From Hassallia sp050875635 (GTDB lineage Bacteria > Cyanobacteriota > Cyanobacteriia > Cyanobacteriales > Nostocaceae), in NCBI RefSeq assembly GCF_050875635.1, contig NZ_JBPAOH010000013.1, forward strand, positions 27,009-91,008: DNA of 64,000 bases, given 5' to 3'. A program made the position numbers and the translations under genes. Below, one piece after another: positions 57,184 to 64,000 of the stretch. How positions within the stretch are numbered: position 1 is the stretch's first letter; the number at the start of each line of letters is the position of its first letter. The notes beneath the pieces were generated by a model that had not been told where the DNA came from, searched no databases, and saw nothing but the letters and a program-made list of their open reading frames with translations.

Positions 57184-59378
57184 TATCCTCTGAGTGCTGA
57201 TTCGGGAGTGTTAGCACCAGCAAGGACTGAGGCTAAGTGAGAGGTGACTTGACTGTAACGACGGGTAATCAAAAGTGAGGAACGACACTGAATCGCTAGT
57301 TCGTCTGTATAACGTCCGAGGGTTTGACGTTCAATACCCCAAGCACGGCTGGTACCTGCAATAGTCAGGTCTACCCCTTCTGAGGCTTTGACTACAGCTT
57401 GGATTGGCTCGGAGGCTTCAATGGTTTGAATGTCAATGCGATCGCGTACACTTTGAGGTAATTGCTGCATCATTTTGTGCAACTCGTAGCTCATTTCATT
57501 TTTGACGCGATTTTCTGAGACTACCTGTAAAATCTTTAACAGGCAAGTATCACGATTTACTAACAGTCTCAACGCAAGTATCAGTGCTAAATCATCGTGG
57601 ATATTTGCAGAATAGGGCACCAACAAATTTTCTAAGCGCTCTTTGCCTTTGTCTATAAACACTGCTACATCAACCGGCGCTGTAGTCAGAATTTGACCAA
57701 CTCGCCCGCCTAAGCGATTATTACTAAAAGCTGGGCGATGCCATCCGACTAAAATTAAATCAGCTGGTTCGAGTTCGGCTATCTCTGCTGTTTCTTGTGC
57801 AACGTTACTGGATATGCGAATTATCGGATGTACGTAATAGCGTGTAGACGGTGGCTCTAAGGTATCAATTAATTCTTCTAGCTGCTGCCGACGTTCTTCG
57901 ATTAATCGATTTGCTTCAACTGGGGTACTTTCAAAGGCATAATCTTCTGAAAGTTCTATCAAACTGAGAGGATGAACAGCTGTTGGTTGTTGGTAGTTGA
58001 GAGCGATCGCTACTGCTAACTGTACCAAACCTTTTTGTGTACTCGGATTCGCTACTGGTACTAAAATCCGGTAGATTTGACCGTAAGAATCTTGAGTTGC
58101 AATATCTCTACTCGCTTCTGGTTCAACTTCTTTTTCAACCACATCTAGTTTGATTAGCGGTTTCGGATATGTCCACTCTAACAAAGGCGAGGTCATAAAT
58201 GTGGTTACTAACGCCATTATCACCAGCATTGTGAAAAGTAAAGGCGTAATTACTCCCAACGACAAACCAATATTTAATACTATCAGTTCGGTTAAACCGC
58301 GAGTATTCATCAACCAACCGAGTGCTGAGGCTTCGCGTTTTTCAATTCCTGAGAAGCGAGCTGCTACATAAGTGCCTGTGTATTTTCCGGCGATCGCCAC
58401 GAATAACACCAATCCACATAATAACCACAATTCCGGACGGTTAACTAAGCCGATTTGCGTCCGCAGACCACTGAAAGCGAAAAATACTGGTAGCAGAAAT
58501 ATCAACACAAAATCTTCAGTTTTTCCCGCTATTTCCCGCACCAAACCAGCATTCTTGGGCATTATCGTCCCCAGCAAAAATGCTCCAAAAATCAAGTGAA
58601 TACCAATTAGTTGGGTAATCAAAGCGGAAGCAACCACTCCCATGTAAATTAAAGCCAGAAGTAATTGGTTAAGGCGTTCCGTGCGACGGTAGTAAATAGC
58701 AAGACGTTGCAAAAAACTTCGTCCTACCGTCATCATAAACCCGATGTAAAGCAAGCTGGCGATAATTCTATGCCAAGCTCCACCAATACTACCTTCTCTA
58801 GCGACAGCGATTCCTAGTGCTAACAAACACCAAACTGCCAAATCATTCACAGCGGCAGAAGTTAGTGCCAAAGTTCCCAAGTACGTTGCCTGTAAGTTTT
58901 TCTCAGTAATTATCCTGGCAAGCACTGGAAATGCTGTAATTGATGTTGCCGATGCCAAAAACAGTGCAAAAGCGGTAAATGAAACATTGCCATCATAAAG
59001 CAACGGATACAGTAACAAAGCTAATAAAGTTGCTAAGGCAAATGGTACTAAAACTGACATTGTAGCAGTCAAAATTGCTACATTTATTTTTCCTTTGAGA
59101 TACTTTGGATCTAACTCCAAACCAATCAGAAACATGAAAAATATCAGTCCCACCTGAGATAAAATATTTAGAAAGGGAACAGTTTCTGGTGGGAACAGGG
59201 TAGCGGCTAAATTAGGAGCAACCCAACCAAATAATGATGGTCCAAGCATAATGCCGGCAACAATCTCACCAATTACCAGGGGTTGCTTAATCCTTATGAA
59301 TGCCAATCCTATTAAGCGTGACATTCCAATTACAATTAGCACCTCAATCAAAACGAGAATAACTGTGTCAATATGCAT
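57183..59378 (-). CDS. CPA2 cation:proton antiporter with C-terminal USP-like domain
   Basis: Exchanges Na+ or K+ for protons across the membrane. 731 residues: about 12-13 membrane segments in residues 1-400 (VLIVIGMSRLIGLAFIRIKQ, PLVIGEIVAGIMLGPSLFGW, TSAAVNDLAVWCLLALGIAV with the conserved Asn-Asp of the ion site), then a ~300-residue soluble tail with two universal-stress-like units (ILVPVANPSTQKGLVQLAVA and LLVPYSANIHDDLALILALR). The ATG at 59378 (MHIDTVILV) is preferred over 59396 because GAGGAA sits seven bases upstream. It stands alone. Confidence 0.9.
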   Translation of the reverse strand: MHIDTVILVLIEVLIVIGMSRLIGLAFIRIKQPLVIGEIVAGIMLGPSLFGWVAPNLAATLFPPETVPFLNILSQVGLIFFMFLIGLELDPKYLKGKINVAILTATMSVLVPFALATLLALLLYPLLYDGNVSFTAFALFLASATSITAFPVLARIITEKNLQATYLGTLALTSAAVNDLAVWCLLALGIAVAREGSIGGAWHRIIASLLYIGFMMTVGRSFLQRLAIYYRRTERLNQLLLALIYMGVVASALITQLIGIHLIFGAFLLGTIMPKNAGLVREIAGKTEDFVLIFLLPVFFAFSGLRTQIGLVNRPELWLLCGLVLFVAIAGKYTGTYVAARFSGIEKREASALGWLMNTRGLTELIVLNIGLSLGVITPLLFTMLVIMALVTTFMTSPLLEWTYPKPLIKLDVVEKEVEPEASRDIATQDSYGQIYRILVPVANPSTQKGLVQLAVAIALNYQQPTAVHPLSLIELSEDYAFESTPVEANRLIEERRQQLEELIDTLEPPSTRYYVHPIIRISSNVAQETAEIAELEPADLILVGWHRPAFSNNRLGGRVGQILTTAPVDVAVFIDKGKERLENLLVPYSANIHDDLALILALRLLVNRDTCLLKILQVVSENRVKNEMSYELHKMMQQLPQSVRDRIDIQTIEASEPIQAVVKASEGVDLTIAGTSRAWGIERQTLGRYTDELAIQCRSSLLITRRYSQVTSHLASVLAGANTPESALRG

Positions 59379-59943
59379 AGTTTCCTCTACATCCACTAGC
59401 CGATGTCCCTTTGATGATTCTTCAAGTCAGCTGAATATGTCAATGTATTTGAAGAGAACTAAGGTTTATTTGCCGTAGATTTTGGTGTTAATTATTATTA
59501 CAATTTTATTGCCTCAAGCAAAAATCAAATTTTATACCGATTTTTAAGAAAGGGGAAAGGGGAGGCAGTGCGTTGCGCGGGTTCCACTCGCCAGCCGCGT
59601 GCGGAGGTCACGAACGTTGAGCGGACTGGCGTCGCGTTGTAGCATCTGCCGTGAAAGGGATAGGAAAAAAGCTCTATCACGCTTGGGTGCAAAAAAGAAT
59701 GAGTGCAATCTTGTCTAATATTTTGATGATATTTAAAGCTGAGAAATTTTAGAGTTATTAATAATTATTATCGATAAATTGCGCTCAGATATGGTAAAGA
59801 TAAATCCCGTTCCATAAAAATTTTTAATAATAATTCTCAATTATTTGATATTAGTCAGGGTGCTAATTCACCGTTAAGTAAGGGAGGTCAAGACTTGATC
59901 CTCCCTAACCCTCCTTAAAAAGGAGGGAACTAATTCTTTACTG
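59379..59943. other. Repeat-bearing gap upstream of antiporter
   Basis: A variable-centre element lies at 59556-59660 (minus-strand ends CACGGCAGATGC and GCACTGCCTCCCC, interior with several hairpins). A GAGGGTTAGGGAGG-type tract at 59884-59931 precedes the DUF559 fragment. No gene is seen. Confidence 0.55.
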
Positions 59944-60186
59944 TTGCGACAAAGACCGATTGACCATTTCATCGTTGACTTCTACTGTGCAGCGCCCAAA
60001 TTGGTAATTGAGATTGATGGGGAGAGTCATTTCACACAAGAGGGGCAAATGTATGATTTGGAAAGAACGAGAGTTTTAGAAGGGTATGGGTTGAGGATTG
60101 TAAGGTTTATGAATAGGGAGGTGATGAATGATTTTGAGGAAGTGTGTGGGCAGATTGAGGAGTTGATCCCCCCAACCCCCCTTTAA
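59944..60186 (+). pseudogene. DUF559 nuclease fragment, N-terminus missing
   Basis: 80 residues match the C-terminal two-thirds of DUF559 proteins, small Vsr/PD-(D/E)XK-type nucleases: RQRPIDHFIVDFYCAAPKLV, IEIDGESHFTQEGQMYDLER and GLRIVRFMNREVMNDFEEV. The Asp and Glu-x-Asp of the nuclease core are present. The usual N-terminal ~40 residues (helix with the LRKNST motif) are missing, and only a TTG is available as start. Pyrimidine- and purine-rich repeats flank it on both sides. Confidence 0.75.
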
Positions 60187-60245
60187 AAGGGGGGCTTTCA
60201 AGAGCCTTTTCTTATTCCCCCCTAGAAAAGGTGAGTTAGGGGTGG

Positions 60246-62825
60246 TCAAAACTGGAATGAAACCGTGCCCAAAACTGTAAACGGTGCGCCGGGATATACG
60301 CTAGTCCGGCTCAAAGCACTTTCAAAGTAATACACATCAGATAAGTTCTTGAAATTCAGTCCCACTCGCAAGTTGTTACGACGGTAATAAATAGCTGCAT
60401 CGGCTCGGACATAGCTAGGCAATGCGAACGTATTCGGTAAGTCTCCTTGTCGCTCGCCTACAAAAAACAATCCGGCTCCAAATCCCAGCCCTTTCAAGCT
60501 TCCCGTCTGAATTTCATAGGTTGTCCATAAACTGGCACTATTACGGGGAACATTACTCGGCTCGTCGCCTTTAAAAGCAGGTCTAGGATCTTCGGTGAAT
60601 TCCGAATCAATGTAGGAATAGCTAGCAATGATGTTCCAACCGGGTAAGATTTGTCCGGCAAGATCAAACTCAATGCCCCGACTTTGCTGTTCACCGACTT
60701 GAAGGTTCAATCTTGGATTCACTGGATCGGTCACAACAATGTTTTGTTTAGTAAGTTGGTAAGCCGCCAGTGTTGCTGCCAGTCTGCCATCTAAAAATTC
60801 TGTTTTCACCCCGACTTCAAATTGTTCGCCTGTCGTTGGTTTAAATGGTGTACCGTCTGCATTGCCGAGAACAGGACGAGAGGGTTGGAACGATCGCGTC
60901 CAACTGGCGTATAACGAGACGGGCTGAATCGGTTGGTAAACAATGCCAACACGAGGGCTGAAGGCACTATCTTCTTGTTCAGTCGGTAGACGCGATGGGA
61001 TTTGATCGTTAGTGGAACCTTCTGCATAATCAAAGCGACCACCTAGCAGGATTTTCAGGTTGTCACCAATCGAGATTAAGTCTTGGGCATAGACACCAAT
61101 GAAATTCTGAATTTCATTGCGATATGCCGTTGGTATGCGTTCAAAGGGAGGGCGGCTATAGTTTGGATTGAAGATATTGATCGCCGGTATAGCGATGCTA
61201 AATCTGTCTCCTATGAGATCGTTTCGAGCTAAGTCCACGCCAAACAGCAAATCCTGCTTGATAGTACCCGTTTGAATCCTGCCTAAAACATCCGTCTGCA
61301 AGACGTAGTTTTCTGAATCGAATTTGTCAAAGCCAGCACTACGATTTAGGGTTCGATTGTCTGCTTGCAGGCTTCCTGCAAACACAAAACCCTCCTCATA
61401 ATTTTGAAGTTCAGCTCTGAACCCATTGCGGATTGACCAATTGTCACTGAATTTGTGTTGCAAACGATAGCCGAGCGCCACTCGATCAAGGTCTAGATCC
61501 AATTCTGGGTCATCAAGATACCGGGAGCGAGGAATTTCTCCAAAGGGACTCTTAATTACTGAACCAACTGCTGGAATACCAGCAAGATACTCAACTTTGG
61601 AGACATGGAAGTATTCACCTTCCAGGGTCAAAGTGGTATTTTTACCAAGTTCAAAGCTGATAATGGGCGCAACAAATATCTGGTCAGACTCAACAAAATC
61701 TACATAGCTACCAGAGCTTTCATAAGCAGCATTCAACCGATAGCGAATTGTTCCGTCTGCATTTAACAGACCAGAAATATCCAGTGTCGGACGGTAGAAA
61801 TCAAAGCTGCCGATGGTTGCATCAACGGCGTAATAAGGGGTTGAAAGGGGTTGTTTAGTTGTGATATTGAGAATGCCCCCCGGTTCACCCTGACCGTAAA
61901 GAACGGATGCGGGTCCCTTGAGAATCTCAAGTTGCTCAACATTCGCGGTATCCGAAGCGCGGTTGCCAAAATACCTTCTAAAACCATTGACAAACGTGCT
62001 GCTAGTAACAGCCAGGTAGCGAAATACTGTAGTCCCAAACAGTTCTATAAATCCGCGTCGGAGAGTGCGATCGCTCACCCCCACCAAAGTAGCCAATTCT
62101 ACCGATGACGGCGGATTCTCCAGACGGGAAAGCAAAATTTCCTTGGCGTGATGAATACAAGCGATCGTTGGAGTTTTTAATCGCCGCGATGGTTGTAGTC
62201 CACCCCAATCTGTGAGAATCGGGGCTAACTGCAACGCCATCAGTTCTAACACCTTCGCTTGTAAATACATCCGCTTCGTCATCCCTCGATAGGGACAGCT
62301 AACAATTTGCTGTGCTACAAACTGAATTGCGGAATTCGTTTGCGGGTAAAGCAATGTCTGCCAATCGTTCCCCTTTGCCAGCAAGCGCAACTGGGGGGGA
62401 ATTTCTCCGGACTCTGTGGGGAAAAAAGTTGCCAGCAGATCCGCCGGCATGTGGATGTTAACACTCACAATCCGGGATTTGGGTGTTTCAATTGTCATCT
62501 TCCGTTGAACACCGCTGCCAGAAATCAGCGTGTATCCTTCCCCAACCTGCCCCCCGTATTCATCCACATGTTTGCCTGAAAGCAGAACACCAAATTGCAG
62601 GGGGTGATCCCAATCCGGGATTTTGATCAGCACGTCATCGTCATATTCATAGTCCGAAATCGTCACCCAGAGATTCGGATGCACCTCTATGTTTCGTATA
62701 TAGCCTTTACCAAGTTGCTTGGGTAGCGAGCAGAGAAATTCAAAGTTTGTTAAATTTTGCTGGCTGTTGTTTTTGGCTTCTGCCCACAGTTCGCGATTCT
62801 CTTTTGGCGTCAGAGTAATGGTCAT
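60246..62825 (-). CDS. Fused AraC-type regulator and TonB-dependent siderophore receptor
   Basis: Residues 1-272 match PchR-like AraC regulators (GEGYTLISGSGVQRKM, HHAKEILLSRLENPPSSVEL, VGVSDRTLRRGFIELFGTTV), which sense iron-siderophore status. At about residue 272-280 (DNA near 62000) the sequence passes into the plug of a TonB-dependent siderophore receptor (DTANVEQLEILKGPASVLYG, GEPGGILNITTKQPL) and then a complete beta-barrel ending in TVSFQF. Missing are the second regulator helix-turn-helix and the receptor's signal peptide, TonB box and first plug part. The single frame of 859 codons is open. Without a signal peptide it cannot reach the outer membrane, so it is probably a recent deletion product. 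Confidence 0.88.
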   Translation of the reverse strand: MTITLTPKENRELWAEAKNNSQQNLTNFEFLCSLPKQLGKGYIRNIEVHPNLWVTISDYEYDDDVLIKIPDWDHPLQFGVLLSGKHVDEYGGQVGEGYTLISGSGVQRKMTIETPKSRIVSVNIHMPADLLATFFPTESGEIPPQLRLLAKGNDWQTLLYPQTNSAIQFVAQQIVSCPYRGMTKRMYLQAKVLELMALQLAPILTDWGGLQPSRRLKTPTIACIHHAKEILLSRLENPPSSVELATLVGVSDRTLRRGFIELFGTTVFRYLAVTSSTFVNGFRRYFGNRASDTANVEQLEILKGPASVLYGQGEPGGILNITTKQPLSTPYYAVDATIGSFDFYRPTLDISGLLNADGTIRYRLNAAYESSGSYVDFVESDQIFVAPIISFELGKNTTLTLEGEYFHVSKVEYLAGIPAVGSVIKSPFGEIPRSRYLDDPELDLDLDRVALGYRLQHKFSDNWSIRNGFRAELQNYEEGFVFAGSLQADNRTLNRSAGFDKFDSENYVLQTDVLGRIQTGTIKQDLLFGVDLARNDLIGDRFSIAIPAINIFNPNYSRPPFERIPTAYRNEIQNFIGVYAQDLISIGDNLKILLGGRFDYAEGSTNDQIPSRLPTEQEDSAFSPRVGIVYQPIQPVSLYASWTRSFQPSRPVLGNADGTPFKPTTGEQFEVGVKTEFLDGRLAATLAAYQLTKQNIVVTDPVNPRLNLQVGEQQSRGIEFDLAGQILPGWNIIASYSYIDSEFTEDPRPAFKGDEPSNVPRNSASLWTTYEIQTGSLKGLGFGAGLFFVGERQGDLPNTFALPSYVRADAAIYYRRNNLRVGLNFKNLSDVYYFESALSRTSVYPGAPFTVLGTVSFQF

Positions 62826-62900
62826 GAATGATAGTGATAAATTTTATCAATAAATATAGTATGATGGTGGAGCGAAATAATGATTAGATGCAATAAAAAC

Positions 62901-62930
62901 GTAGAGACGTTCCGGACTGAACGTCTCTTT
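62901..62930. repeat. GTAGAGACGTTCC palindromic repeat (diverged)
   Basis: GTAGAGACGTTCC and GAACGTCTCTTT; one mismatched arm. It lies in the short gap between the fusion gene and the hydrolase. Confidence 0.75.
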
Positions 62931-63020
62931 AATATTTCAAATTTATCGGCGTGTATTGTCAAATCATCCCGCACGCTCTAGCAACGCCATTTTTTCTCAT
63001 ACGTGACTCAGCAAATGATG

Positions 63021-63731
63021 TTAGCTGGCAATTGTTTGGGAATTATACGTAGCGATCGCTTCCCAATTCATCACATCTTCTAACAAAGCTTGATAACCTA
63101 GTGTATTCGGGTGAAGTCCATCTTGACTTACACGTTTGCGTCGCCAATTTTCACTGCGTCCCATCCAACGCTGAAAAATATCAAGATAGGGAATCCGTCT
63201 TTTACTGCAAGCGATGCGAGTAGCTTCTTTGTAGCGATACTGATCCGCGTGATTGTAATATAAACAATCTAAAAATGGCATCTTGGCTTCATCGACTGGC
63301 ACCATCCCAACAAATAACACCGGACACAGTTGCTGTGCTTGTTCAAGTAAAGAAGCGATTTCTGATTCAAACACGGCAAAATCTGTATAATTGCGTCCAT
63401 TAGGACGTGCCAACCGCGCTGAATCATTCACTCCGACTGAGAGAATAATCAAATCGGGGACGCGGTTTCGCAATTCTCCCCGATGGCGGAATTCAATTTC
63501 TAGCCTTTGTGCTACTTGTTGAGTGCGATCGCCTCGCACTCCCAAATTATAAACAATATGACCCGCACTATCCGGCGACATCCACGACCGCCGCAATCGC
63601 TCAACCCAGCCTCCCCCTTCTGGATCGCCAAATCCGTAAACTAAGCTATCTCCTAGTGCGACAATCTTCTTTGGCTGGCATTGAGTTGGTCTAGACAGTT
63701 GCATTGAGGAAGAAGCTACAAGTGTGTGCAT
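63021..63731 (-). CDS. SGNH/GDSL-family hydrolase
   Basis: An esterase or lipase of the SGNH fold. Block I is KIVALGDSLVYGFG with the nucleophile Ser (about residue 29), block II Gly in NLGVRGDRTQQVA, block III Asn in LSVGVNDSARLA, and block V DGLHPNTLGYQALLE with the catalytic Asp-x-x-His. 236 residues, no clear signal peptide; an inner start at residue 10 is possible. Substrate unknown. It stands alone. Confidence 0.9.
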   Translation of the reverse strand: MHTLVASSSMQLSRPTQCQPKKIVALGDSLVYGFGDPEGGGWVERLRRSWMSPDSAGHIVYNLGVRGDRTQQVAQRLEIEFRHRGELRNRVPDLIILSVGVNDSARLARPNGRNYTDFAVFESEIASLLEQAQQLCPVLFVGMVPVDEAKMPFLDCLYYNHADQYRYKEATRIACSKRRIPYLDIFQRWMGRSENWRRKRVSQDGLHPNTLGYQALLEDVMNWEAIATYNSQTIAS

Positions 63732-63825
63732 TTAAAAAAAATGTATTTTATATCTTTTAAAGATTCTATACATTTCTACACCATTTATGGGTAACTAATT
63801 TTTCTCTACTTAGGGCATGTGGGCA

Positions 63826-64000
63826 TGGGGAGAGGGGGGGACAAGGGGAGGGAGGGAGGGGGAGAGGGGGGGAGGGGGAGAGTATTAAATTTTGAATTCT
63901 CCTTGTCTCCTTGTCTCCTTGTCTCCTTGTCTCCTTGTCTCCTTGTCTCCTTGTCTCCTTGTCTCCTTGTCTCCTTGTCTCCTTGTCTCCTTGTCTCCTT
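63826..64000. repeat. Purine tract and 8 bp tandem repeat at window end
   Basis: GAGGGGGGGACAAGGGG-type purine runs (63826-63880) followed by tandem TCTCCTTG octamers from about 63898 to the window edge, at least twelve units. The array continues beyond the window. Confidence 0.9.

Overview
The window reads as chromosomal DNA of a cyanobacterium, probably a filamentous heterocyst-former (Nostocales). The support is: dense HIP1 octamers (GCGATCGC); tandem heptamer repeats in many spacers; a cyanobacterial ribosomal-protein cluster (L3 first, no S10, S14 or L30); ndhN for the photosynthetic NDH-1 complex; a CGLD27-family gene; and an initiator tRNA interrupted by a group I intron. The species cannot be named from sequence alone.

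Layout. 1-4.2 kb: end of a glycosyltransferase gene, then yqeK, rsfS, a CGLD27-family gene and an L-asparaginase. 4.2-7.2 kb: tRNA-fMet split by a compact ORF-less group I intron, a PD-(D/E)XK homing-endonuclease-like gene just downstream, and a GFA/AraC gene pair enclosed by two ~240 bp direct copies of the endonuclease-tail/GTPase-head region. 7.2-18 kb: DUF697-type GTPase, DUF1016 remnant, solitary C5 cytosine methyltransferase, deoC, recO with a low-complexity insert, an MFS transporter, a glycosyltransferase, and a decayed NmrA/SMP-30 patch carrying a 100 bp MITE-like element. 18-30 kb: TPR protein, matrixin-like protease, secG, gpmI, an ABC-F ATPase, an Rpn-type nuclease with a duplicated tail, an isolated double-glycine-leader peptide gene, an internally deleted MmeI-like restriction-modification protein and a XRE regulator.

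30.6-49.5 kb, all on the minus strand: the translation/secretion supercluster, in transcription order rplC-D-W-B, rpsS, rplV, rpsC, rplP, rpmC, rpsQ, rplN-X-E, rpsH, rplF-R, rpsE, rplO, secY, adk, infA, (decayed infA copy), rpmJ, rpsM-K, rpoA, rplQ, truA, rplM, rpsI, rpmE, prfA. Unusually, many spacers are filled with heptamer repeats and other repeat elements. 50-64 kb: ndhN, a GNAT enzyme, an ABC-2 permease, a four-gene module of very small overlapping genes, a formylglycine-generating-enzyme-like (C-lectin fold) protein, DUF3172 and AMIN proteins, a CPA2 antiporter, a DUF559 remnant, an open-reading-frame fusion of an AraC regulator to a TonB-dependent siderophore receptor, and an SGNH hydrolase.

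The main themes are a conserved housekeeping backbone and strong repeat activity. Palindromic repeats, heptamers and purine/pyrimidine tracts occupy spacers and in several cases enter coding sequence (recO, the protease, the 30.1 kb gene). The observations most worth checking are the intron/endonuclease arrangement at tRNA-fMet, the AraC-TonB receptor fusion, the orphan double-glycine peptide, and the lectin-fold protein whose C-terminus resembles a diversity-generating-retroelement target. All family assignments are from reading the sequence; no database search was run.
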